A stretch of 39,791 bases of DNA from a virus. Below the pieces are notes generated by a model that saw nothing but the letters and a program-made list of their open reading frames with translations, was not told the DNA's origin and searched no databases. This document shows, in pieces, positions 6,986 to 13,513 of this stretch. Both the position numbers and the translations under genes were made by a program. The stretch covers positions 1 to 39,791 of IMG/VR virus record IMGVR_UViG_3300007516_000048; one strand, given 5' to 3'. Position 1 is the first letter of the stretch, and every line of letters begins with the position of its first letter.

Positions 6986-7146
6986 CTGTAGTCTTCGCCA
7001 CGCTGGCGATCAAGCACGGTGTGCCGTATGCGGTACGTGCGATTGACCGTTTAATGGAGGCGGACAACCCTACGAAAGACGAATGGGCTGCGTTGCGGAA
7101 GCGAGTAGCTACACCTTTCGATGAATTTGTGAAAGATAGAGTATGA
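6973..7146 (+). CDS. Hypothetical small protein, 57 residues
   Basis: A short gene beginning MEELAVVFATLAIKHGVPYA and ending ATPFDEFVKDRV. A strong GGAGG (6961-6965) lies seven bases before the ATG. It overlaps the lipoprotein gene by 13 bases and the glycosyltransferase gene by four bases (ATGA), so it fits the coupled chain exactly. The sequence looks soluble and helical, with no Cys or signal. The segment LAIKHGVPYAVRAIDRL resembles short helical proteins near holins in other phages, but I cannot name a family. Confidence 0.7.
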   Translation: MEELAVVFATLAIKHGVPYAVRAIDRLMEADNPTKDEWAALRKRVATPFDEFVKDRV

Positions 7147-8159
7147 GGTATAATGTTTTTGGTGCTTACGAACAGAGCACGTCTTTCGGCTTGACGAGTA
7201 AGTTCGTCTGCGAGGCGTTGTTGAAAGCTGGGCATGACGTGGTGGCGGTGGTGCAGGATAATGGCGGAGTAGCTGACAGGCTACTGCACCCAGCCTGTCC
7301 AAAGTGGTTGAAGACGAAGGCTGGACAGCCGCAGCCGAAAGCGAAGAACGTGTGCGTGTTCCCGATTGGGTGGCCGTACTATAAAACGCACGCGAAGGGC
7401 TCGACAGTCGTGACAGTGTGGGAGACGGACAAACTGCATCCGAGAGATGTCAAGTGGCTGAATGAAGCGAAGAAAGTCATCACGTTCACCGCATGGGGCA
7501 AGCGTGTAATGGAGCAGAGCGGAGTAAGTGTACCGATAGCTATCATGCCGTTGGGTGTAGATAAGCGGTACGTCCTCTCGAAAGAGATGCCAGTCGGGAA
7601 GACGTTCCTCACGGCGGGCCGGTGCTGGAGTGGAAATAGGCGGAAGGGTGTTGGCAACGTTATAGCAGCGTTTCTCGGGCACGCGGAGCGGCATGCTGAT
7701 ACACGACTAGTCATTAAAGCAGCCGAATGTGACCCGCTGGAGTTCTCTCACCCCCGAGTGCAGATCATCAAGCAACAGGTGCCGGTGGAGGAGATGATGC
7801 GCTTGTACGCACATAGCTTCTGCTACGTCTCTGGTGCGTTGAGTGAGGGCTGGGGATGGCACCAGCACGAGGCTATGATGTGCGGTAGGCCGGTGATTGG
7901 AACGACGTATGGCGGGATGGGAGAATTCTTCAAAGGTAATGAGCATGGGTATGCTGTTCGATATGGTATGGAGAAGGCTGACGATGAGTACCACGCTAGT
8001 GGCCGCTGGACCGTCCCTTCGCTAGACGACATGGTCGCTGCAATGAACAAGGCAGCAGCTGACCCGTACGACGCCATGATGCGTGGACTGAAAGCCCACA
8101 TGGCGGTGCAGCACATGACTGCTGATCTGATGTACCGTAATTTCGCCAAACTGATATGA
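7143..8159 (+). CDS. Glycosyltransferase, GT4/GT-B type
   Basis: A 338-residue GT-B enzyme expected to move a sugar from a nucleotide-sugar to an acceptor with retention of configuration. The N-terminal domain starts with a Rossmann-like strand and a Gly-rich turn (RYNVFGAYEQSTSFG). The C-terminal donor domain carries the EX7E signature, Glu235 and Glu243, within SEGWGWHQHEAMMCGRPVIGT, which is diagnostic of family GT4. A nucleotide-contact segment AGRCWSGNRRKGV precedes it. Slightly short for GT4 but both domains look whole. Coupled on both sides by ATGA overlaps. The acceptor could be host O-antigen or a virion protein; DNA is less likely because no modified-base pathway is seen nearby. Confidence 0.88.
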   Translation: MRYNVFGAYEQSTSFGLTSKFVCEALLKAGHDVVAVVQDNGGVADRLLHPACPKWLKTKAGQPQPKAKNVCVFPIGWPYYKTHAKGSTVVTVWETDKLHPRDVKWLNEAKKVITFTAWGKRVMEQSGVSVPIAIMPLGVDKRYVLSKEMPVGKTFLTAGRCWSGNRRKGVGNVIAAFLGHAERHADTRLVIKAAECDPLEFSHPRVQIIKQQVPVEEMMRLYAHSFCYVSGALSEGWGWHQHEAMMCGRPVIGTTYGGMGEFFKGNEHGYAVRYGMEKADDEYHASGRWTVPSLDDMVAAMNKAAADPYDAMMRGLKAHMAVQHMTADLMYRNFAKLI

Positions 8160-8362
8160 CTACCGAGGGCCTCCTTTCGTTACACAACGCCCGATTCCGC
8201 CTCTTCGGTGCAGCCACCTTGCAAGGGCAAGGTGACGTCGCGTTCATCGACAGGCTGGTCAGTGACACGCAACCAGAGTTTGTCGCGGAGGGTTTTGAGG
8301 AGTTTATGTGGCGGGAGGCAGAGTTGTTGCACAGTGACTGGCGCGCGTGGAGGAAGCTATGA
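8156..8362 (+). CDS. Hypothetical protein, 68 residues
   Basis: A small acidic protein in the glycan cassette, with ATGA overlaps to the GT4 gene before it and the GT2 gene after it. The N-terminal phrase NARFRLFGAATLQGQGD and the C-terminal helix EFVAEGFEEFMWREAELLHS are visible, with several Trp near the end (WREAELLHSDWRAWRKL). No catalytic motif or membrane span. It could be an accessory subunit for one of the flanking transferases. Function unknown. Confidence 0.65.
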   Translation: MTTEGLLSLHNARFRLFGAATLQGQGDVAFIDRLVSDTQPEFVAEGFEEFMWREAELLHSDWRAWRKL

Positions 8363-8994
8363 AAAGTGTGTCTAGCTATATGCTGGTGCTGAACGAGGCG
8401 ACGTTCGTCCGACATGCGATACACAGCGTGTTGCGGTATGTGGATGAGTTGCTAGTCATCGACGGTGGGAGTAGTGATTGCACACGCGATATCGTCACGG
8501 AGATAGCTAGTATCGATAGACGAGTCCGGCTAGAGGTGTGGCCGCAGAGTGGTGTGCCGTACACTGCAGCTTGGCACGAGCCGACTGTGCGCAACACCGC
8601 GATGACTAAGTTAGCCCATGACTGGGTGCTGACGCTTGACGCAGATGAGGTGTTGGAGGCAGACGAGAACTTGTTTAGGTCGCTGGACGAGCCTGCTGTG
8701 CTGACACGGCTGAATCTTGTTAGTTACAGCCGATATATCCACCGTATGGGTGTACAGTTGTGGTACCCAGACTCGCAGCTTCGCTTCTACAACCGGCGTA
8801 ACGCTGTCTACCCTCCACAGGCGTTACATAGCATTGCTACGCAAGCGAATGGACAGCCAATGCCGTTCGTCACCGTAGACGCTACGCTGTGGCACTACAA
8901 CGGGATTGTTAAGCCACGGAGGCAGTGGCTAGCGGACAATCCGACAGCGTTCACCAGCCTTCCCTGTCAGCGGAGAGCCCCCGTCACGTTATGA
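8359..8994 (+). CDS. Glycosyltransferase, GT2/GT-A type
   Basis: The ATG at 8359 has a strong ribosome-binding site (GGAGGAAG) and gives a 211-residue GT-A protein. Family GT2 hallmarks are present in order: the N-terminal strand and LNE turn (YMLVLNEATF, residues 7-16), the nucleotide-binding DGGSSDCT (35-42), and the DXD metal site LDADE (93-97). The C-terminal portion (RFYNRRNAVYPPQALHSIAT; LWHYNGI) matches the small GT2 enzymes that act on LPS core or glycans. It overlaps both neighbours by four bases. Likely works with the upstream GT4 enzyme to assemble a short glycan; the substrate is unknown. Confidence 0.88.
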   Translation: MKSVSSYMLVLNEATFVRHAIHSVLRYVDELLVIDGGSSDCTRDIVTEIASIDRRVRLEVWPQSGVPYTAAWHEPTVRNTAMTKLAHDWVLTLDADEVLEADENLFRSLDEPAVLTRLNLVSYSRYIHRMGVQLWYPDSQLRFYNRRNAVYPPQALHSIATQANGQPMPFVTVDATLWHYNGIVKPRRQWLADNPTAFTSLPCQRRAPVTL

Positions 8995-9476
8995 TTACAG
9001 CTTCTCCCTTACCTTGGTTATCGTTCGAAGCGGTTAGCGTGCTATTGTCTACTAGGTGCGAAGGCGATACACTGTTTGAGTACGGCAGCGGCTACGGCAC
9101 TGACTTCTGGCGGATGTTCTATACGGTAACTAGTGTGGATCATAGCCCAGATTTCGGCAAGTACGCAGATGCGTTGTATCGCGACGAAGTGGCGTATGTC
9201 AACGCGCTGAATATGCAGTATGATGTAGTCATCTGTGACGGGCACGATCCATGGCGGCCACAGTGTGCTCTGCGCGCTGCTCAGTTCGCGAAGAAGATAG
9301 TCATTATTGACGACACAGAACGAGAGTCGTACGTTCCGTGGATCAACGCCGCAATGAGTGATGAGTGGAGTCGGCACGATTTTCACGGTATGAAACGTTT
9401 CGACTCTCGGCAAGCTGGCAACCTGATACCAACACAGACAACGTTGTTTGCACGGAAGGGAGTGGTGCAGTTGTGA
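8991..9476 (+). CDS. SAM-dependent methyltransferase-like protein
   Basis: A 161-residue protein from the ATG at 8991 (ATGA overlap with the GT2 gene). A class I methyltransferase motif I is visible as LFEYGSGYGTDF (residues 28-39), followed by a strand ending in an acidic residue (VTSVDHSPDF), then a motif IV-like strand YDVVICDGHDPW and a strand KKIVIIDDTE. The fold is short but complete through five strands. It has no DNA-methyltransferase DPPY motif, so a sugar, lipid or protein substrate is more likely. It belongs to the coupled glycan cassette, and the natural partner is a glycan made by the neighbouring transferases. Confidence 0.75.
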   Translation: MITASPLPWLSFEAVSVLLSTRCEGDTLFEYGSGYGTDFWRMFYTVTSVDHSPDFGKYADALYRDEVAYVNALNMQYDVVICDGHDPWRPQCALRAAQFAKKIVIIDDTERESYVPWINAAMSDEWSRHDFHGMKRFDSRQAGNLIPTQTTLFARKGVVQL

Positions 9477-9508
9477 AGACTTTCGTGATAGCACCTATCA
9501 TGTTATGA
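9473..9508 (+). CDS. 11-codon linker ORF bridging two methyltransferase genes
   Basis: An 11-codon frame, GTG start, reading MKTFVIAPIML. It overlaps the upstream stop as GTGA and the downstream ATG at 9505 as ATGA, so ribosomes could pass through it between the flanking genes. A GGGAG about ten bases upstream may start it, whereas the 9505 ATG has no Shine-Dalgarno. Its first 18 bases are the same as the start of the gene at 10038, so it is probably the stranded 5' end of that gene left by an insertion, now acting as a coupling leader. Confidence 0.4.
   Translation: MKTFVIAPIML
9474..9491 (+). repeat. 18-bp direct repeat, left copy
   Basis: TGAAGACTTTCGTGATAG occurs here and again at 10039-10056. 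The copies are 565 bp apart and bracket the methyltransferase gene at 9505-10041. Here it spans the stop codon of the preceding gene and the start of the linker ORF. Confidence 0.9.
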
Positions 9509-10041
9509 CGTTTACGCAAAACTTCTTCGCCGGTATGCGGCCTGATATGGAGGCTGTAGTACCGAAGACCGCAAAGACTGTGCTAGAGGTTGGCGTGTTC
9601 GAGGGTCGGTCTACGCTGTTCTTCTGTGAGTGGTGTGCAGAGCTAGAGTTGTTGGTGGCTGTGGACCACTTTGAGGGTGGTGACGGACTTGACGGTAGTG
9701 GGTTGTTTGAACGGTTTACGGAGAACACGCTGGAGTGCTCGCATAAGATTCAGACACTAGTCGGCTCGTCATGGCAAGAGCTTCCGAAACTGCAAGCGAA
9801 TATGTTCGATGTGGTGTGTGTGGATGGTTCGCACGCCACCGCAACCGTGATGCACGATGCTGTGCAGGCGTACCGCGTGTGTAGGATTGGCGGTGTGCTA
9901 GTGTTCGACGACTATACGTGGGGGCATGAGGCCATGAATATACCGAAGATAGCCATTGATGCGTTTGAACAGACGTTCGTTATGTTGGTCGAACATATCC
10001 CAACCACTCCTAGAGTGAGAGCTTTTCGTAAAGTAGCATGA
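9505..10041 (+). CDS. Class I methyltransferase (Methyltransf_24-like)
   Basis: A 178-residue protein from the ATG at 9505. Motif I is VLEVGVFEGRST (residues 26-37), the acidic end of strand 2 is VAVDHFEGGDG (51-61), and the later strands read FDVVCVDGSH (101-110) and GGVLVFDDYTWG (129-140). The D-G-S-H and F-D-D-Y pair with the E-G-R-S turn are characteristic of the Methyltransf_24/cephalosporin-hydroxylase-like group often found in glycan clusters, where they methylate sugars. A metal-binding role of Asp/His is likely. The gene is bracketed by an 18-bp direct repeat, so it may be a later insertion into the cassette. Confidence 0.85.
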   Translation: MTFTQNFFAGMRPDMEAVVPKTAKTVLEVGVFEGRSTLFFCEWCAELELLVAVDHFEGGDGLDGSGLFERFTENTLECSHKIQTLVGSSWQELPKLQANMFDVVCVDGSHATATVMHDAVQAYRVCRIGGVLVFDDYTWGHEAMNIPKIAIDAFEQTFVMLVEHIPTTPRVRAFRKVA

Positions 10042-10625
10042 AGACTTTCGTGATAGACGGAGTAGAGCTACCGTACTACTTTCGAACTCGCATTAACAGC
10101 GAGCGGACAGTGGAAGTTGCGTTGGCGAATTGGTTCGTCGACAAGTGTCCAGAGTTCGTGGAGGTGGGTGCTGTGTTGCCGGCGTATGGAGTAGTAGGCC
10201 ACATGTGCTACGACTTATGCGAGAAGCGAGCCGGCGTGTTGAACGTGGATGCAGAGACGGTAGACTACACCGGCCTAAACGTGCTCAACATTTCTACGAT
10301 AGAGCATATGGGTAAAGCAGAGTACGGTAACACGGTGCTAGACGCGGACAAGCCGATTAGAGTGTTCTGCAAAACGTTGAGTGAGGCGAAGAACTACCTG
10401 GTTACATTTCCTGCCGGGCATGACAAGCAGCTAGATCGCTTTGTTGACAACAGACACAAGGCAAGAGTGCTGTGCTGGAGCGAAGGCAATCTGTGGTGTG
10501 AGACAGACGAACTGCTGACTAGCTTTGGCTACGGTCAGCGTGCCCCGTTCGCAGACGCAATCGCGGTTGTTAGCAACCTCTTTAATGATTTGCACACCTC
10601 ACAAAGCTATGCTAATGTGGCATAG
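10038..10625 (+). CDS. Methyltransferase-like protein
   Basis: A 195-residue protein, coupled to the previous gene by ATGA. The phrase FVEVGAVLPAYG (residues 40-51) corresponds to a methyltransferase motif I, though the Gly-rich loop is reduced. LNVDAETVDYTGLNVLNIST (68-87) ends strands 2 and 4, and STIEHMGKAEYG (86-97) matches the S-T-I/L-E-H-V/I-G signature found in class I SAM-dependent methyltransferases. The C-terminal half has fewer recognisable motifs. The weakened motif I could mean relaxed or lost SAM binding. It is the last gene before the portal, and the 18-bp repeat overlaps its start. Confidence 0.7.
   Translation: MKTFVIDGVELPYYFRTRINSERTVEVALANWFVDKCPEFVEVGAVLPAYGVVGHMCYDLCEKRAGVLNVDAETVDYTGLNVLNISTIEHMGKAEYGNTVLDADKPIRVFCKTLSEAKNYLVTFPAGHDKQLDRFVDNRHKARVLCWSEGNLWCETDELLTSFGYGQRAPFADAIAVVSNLFNDLHTSQSYANVA
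10039..10056 (+). repeat. 18-bp direct repeat, right copy
   Basis: Second copy of TGAAGACTTTCGTGATAG, spanning the preceding stop codon and the first codons (MKTFVI) of this methyltransferase-like gene. Deletion between the copies would join the gene ending at 9476 directly to this one with an intact four-base overlap. Confidence 0.9.
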
Positions 10626-10649
10626 TAAGTTTCCAACCGATGGAAGAGT

Positions 10650-12578
10650 ATGGCGATTGAAGTATTCATAGCGGACTTAGAAAAGCCACGGCCGTCCGGT
10701 TGGCATGACGACTTGCTAGACTGGTGTAAGGAGAAAGTCAGCGAGAGTCGTGCTGTGATGTCGGAACGGTACGAGGAGTGGGACGCTTCCCACGCCGCTT
10801 TTCGTGCACGAGTAGACAAGACTCGTGACGACCTCGCGGCAGAGAAACGGAAAGAGCCTACCCGACAGGCCATCCCGCTGACGTTTGCGCAAGTGGAGAC
10901 CTTCGTCTCGTTCTTGATGACACTGTATCTTCAGCGGGAGAGGTTGTTCGAGCTGGTGCCGACCGGCGAGGAAGACGCCGATGCGGCTGCGCTCGCGGAG
11001 GCGACCATCGCGAGGGATCTGCGTGACAACGTGTTCGAGATGAAGCTGTACAAGTTTCTGCTGAACGTCGCGAAGTATGGCATCGGTGTGATGAAGGTCA
11101 CGTGGGAGGAGAAGTTTGAGGAAGTCGAGCGGGTGGAAGAGGCCGACCCGGTGAGTATTGCTGGACAGGAGATCGGGACCGCGGAGCCAGTGACCGTTGT
11201 TGAGCGCATCAAGGTCCGTGCTGGAAACAAGATCGAGACGATCTCGCCGTATAGCTTCTTCCCTGACCCCAACTTCCCACTGAGTCAGATGCAGGAGGGT
11301 GAGTTTGTGGCGAGCGAGATCGTTATGACGCGGCAGTCGCTTATCGACATGGAGTTGCGGGATGAAGTGGTGGGTGTGGAGCATATTGAGCGGCTGCCGA
11401 AGACGGTTGATTATGGGGACCGGAGAGTGCTACGGCTACAGAAGAATGAGGACATTCAGCGTACGCCGGACAAGGAAGGCACTGGCCCGGTGATCATCAC
11501 TGAGGTGCAAGCTACGCTAATCCCCAGCAAGTTTCTAATCGAGAAGGAGCCGCTTGGCACGCAAGACTACCCGGTCAAGTACAAGATTTGGTATGCGAAC
11601 GACAACCGCATCATCAGTATCGAGCCGTTGGCTCAGCCGCATGGACAGTATAGCTATGTGGTGGGCGAGTTCACGCCAGATGATGAGGAGATGGTGTCCA
11701 GCTCGCTGAGCGATAACATCAAGCCGTTGCAAGACACCGCTTCATGGCTGATCTCTAGTCATGTGGCCAACGTTCGCAAGGTGATCAACAACCAGTTGAT
11801 TGTGGACGGGAGTGCTATCGAGGTTAGCGATTTGCTGGAGCGGAAGAACGTAGTGCGGCTGCGGAATAGCGCACAAGGCACGGACATCAGTCGGGCGGTA
11901 AAGCAGTTGGAAGTGCGTGATGTCACTGGCGCGCATATGGGCGATGCGAAACAGATGTACGATCTAGCGCAGATCGTTTCTGGTATTAGCGACAACGCTA
12001 TGGGGCAGTTTAGTCCTGGCCGGCGAAGTGCGCTAGAGGCAAGGAATGTCAATGCCGGTGCGGCTATGCGCCTGAAGATGCACGGGATGCTGCTCTTCCG
12101 GGGTGCGCTAGAGCCTATGGCTCGTATGATGTTGAAGAACCTCAAGCAGTGGCTTGATGTGGAGACGTTCGTCGAGGTGCGGGGAGAGTTGAGTGATCCT
12201 AGTGAGTATGCTCGGTTCAAGACAGTCACGGGCCGGTCGCTCATGGGCAGTTATGACTTTGAGGTTTTCGATGGCACGCTGCCGTCGGAGCGTGGTGCGC
12301 AAGCACAGGCGCTGCAAGAGTTCTTGCAGTTCCTTGGAGCGAACCCGGAGAGTATTGCTTTCCTGGGTTACGATCCTCGCGAGATCATGAAAGAATGGTT
12401 AATGCTACGCGGCATACGGAACCCGGAGCGGTTCAAACTTGACGCGTTGCGGCAACAAGAACTACAAGCCCAAATGCAACAGTATGGCATTGGACCCGGA
12501 AGTGCTGGCGGAAATCGAGGAGTTGGGAATGGACCCGCAGGAGGCGCGTCAAGAGGCACAGGCCGTCCTACGGTCTAG
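10650..12578 (+). CDS. Portal protein (head-tail connector)
   Basis: A 642-residue protein that should form the dodecameric DNA gate at the capsid vertex. Size, the early helical region (WCKEKVSESRAVMSERYEEW), the segment IPLTFAQVETFVSFLMTLYL and the later stem-like region (LQDTASWLISSHVANVRKVI) agree with large podovirus portals. The pattern NVFEMKLYKFLLNVAKYGIG then VMKVTWEEK is a recurrent portal motif. The C-terminal tail is Gln/Gly-rich and low-complexity (QAQMQQYGIGPGSAGGNRGV). It precedes scaffold and capsid genes, which fixes the assignment. The 3' end overlaps the following gene by 95 bases in another frame. Confidence 0.9.
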   Translation: MAIEVFIADLEKPRPSGWHDDLLDWCKEKVSESRAVMSERYEEWDASHAAFRARVDKTRDDLAAEKRKEPTRQAIPLTFAQVETFVSFLMTLYLQRERLFELVPTGEEDADAAALAEATIARDLRDNVFEMKLYKFLLNVAKYGIGVMKVTWEEKFEEVERVEEADPVSIAGQEIGTAEPVTVVERIKVRAGNKIETISPYSFFPDPNFPLSQMQEGEFVASEIVMTRQSLIDMELRDEVVGVEHIERLPKTVDYGDRRVLRLQKNEDIQRTPDKEGTGPVIITEVQATLIPSKFLIEKEPLGTQDYPVKYKIWYANDNRIISIEPLAQPHGQYSYVVGEFTPDDEEMVSSSLSDNIKPLQDTASWLISSHVANVRKVINNQLIVDGSAIEVSDLLERKNVVRLRNSAQGTDISRAVKQLEVRDVTGAHMGDAKQMYDLAQIVSGISDNAMGQFSPGRRSALEARNVNAGAAMRLKMHGMLLFRGALEPMARMMLKNLKQWLDVETFVEVRGELSDPSEYARFKTVTGRSLMGSYDFEVFDGTLPSERGAQAQALQEFLQFLGANPESIAFLGYDPREIMKEWLMLRGIRNPERFKLDALRQQELQAQMQQYGIGPGSAGGNRGVGNGPAGGASRGTGRPTV

Positions 12579-12756
12579 GTTGTGGAAAGAGGTAAACCGC
12601 ATAGCGAGTGAACGAAAGCGACGGTACCTCAATACCGCAATGACCATGCAACTCAGCGATCCTGGCAGTATATTAGAGCGAGAAAAAGTGTTAGGCCGCC
12701 ATGATGAGTGTTTGTGGCTGGTCGAGACTATTAACAATGTAGCAAAATTGACATGA
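12484..12756 (+). CDS. Small helical protein overlapping portal gene
   Basis: A 90-residue, highly helical and charged protein (MALDPEVLAEIEELGMDPQE then SRLWKEVNRIASERKRRYLN). Translation in the +1 frame starts inside the portal gene; the ATG at 12484 gives a natural-looking N-terminus but no clear ribosome-binding site, while an in-frame ATG at 12529 has GAGGAG six bases upstream and would give 75 residues. Both are possible. Its stop overlaps the scaffold start by four bases (ATGA). Position suggests a head-assembly accessory. No known family recognised. Confidence 0.7.
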   Translation: MALDPEVLAEIEELGMDPQEARQEAQAVLRSRLWKEVNRIASERKRRYLNTAMTMQLSDPGSILEREKVLGRHDECLWLVETINNVAKLT

Positions 12757-13502
12757 GTGAAGAAGAACGTAATGAAGAGTTGTTTGAGGCGGGAGACGAG
12801 CCAGACGAAGTGGTTGTTGCTGGAGAAGGTGTGGAAGGAGACGGAGAAGGTGGGGAAGAAGGCGGTGGCGCAGCCAAAGCTCCCGCCTCAGTATCTCTCA
12901 CCCCTGAGTCAATCGCTGCGATTGTCGGTGCAGTAAAGCCACCAGCACAGGCGGCTGCTGCCCCACAGATGACGCCGGAGCAGGTGGATGAACTGCTAGG
13001 CCGATTCAACGTCGGTGAGGATGACCTTGAAGCGTTAGGGTTACCACCAGCCTCCTCGAAGCACTTCAACGACTTGAAGGCTCGTATCGTGCGGGAGGCT
13101 GTTCGAACAGCGGCTGTGCATAACGAGCACCTACGCCGGCAGCTTGAACAACAGTTCTCACCGATTCGTGCGTATGTGGAGCAGGCTCGCCGGGCTGACT
13201 TGCAAAAGCAGTTCTTCGCGAAGCACAAGGACCTCGTGGGCGCAGAACCGGTCGTCGAGGCCGTGTTCAACCAGATGCAAGCGCAAGGGACAGATTTCAG
13301 TAAACTTACGCCTGAACAGGCGTTCACGTTAGTTGCCGAGCAGAGTCGGGCTGTCAAGGCTCGCATGATCGGTGGTAACGGACAGCTCATTACTACCGGG
13401 AAGAAGCCTACCATGCTGTCGGGAGGGCGTACTGGTGGAAAGAAGGTGGGGACCAAACGTTCTGAGGAAGAACGACAGGTCAGCTCTATCTTCTTCGACT
13501 AA
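12753..13502 (+). CDS. Putative capsid scaffolding protein
   Basis: A 249-residue protein with an extremely acidic, Gly-rich N-terminus (MSEEERNEELFEAGDEPDEV), an Ala/Pro linker, a helical central part (QLEQQFSPIRAYVEQARRAD then LQKQFFAKHKDLVG) and a basic C-terminus (GGRTGGKKVGTKRSEEERQV). Acidic, coiled and basic-ended proteins in the slot between portal and major capsid protein are usually scaffolds, which fill the prohead and leave before packaging. It has no visible protease motif. It is coupled to the previous gene by ATGA. Confidence 0.82.
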   Translation: MSEEERNEELFEAGDEPDEVVVAGEGVEGDGEGGEEGGGAAKAPASVSLTPESIAAIVGAVKPPAQAAAAPQMTPEQVDELLGRFNVGEDDLEALGLPPASSKHFNDLKARIVREAVRTAAVHNEHLRRQLEQQFSPIRAYVEQARRADLQKQFFAKHKDLVGAEPVVEAVFNQMQAQGTDFSKLTPEQAFTLVAEQSRAVKARMIGGNGQLITTGKKPTMLSGGRTGGKKVGTKRSEEERQVSSIFFD

Positions 13503-13513
13503 CAGAGTAGCTT

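Noticed and set aside
10560-10650. Possible promoter before the portal gene (TTGCAC and TATGCT)
   Set aside because: The spacing between the elements is only 12 bases, so it does not make a credible sigma-70 promoter.
12731-13456. 241-codon minus-strand frame opposite the scaffold gene
   Set aside because: Cys/Ser/Pro low complexity arises from the complement of the acidic, Gly-rich scaffold codons.
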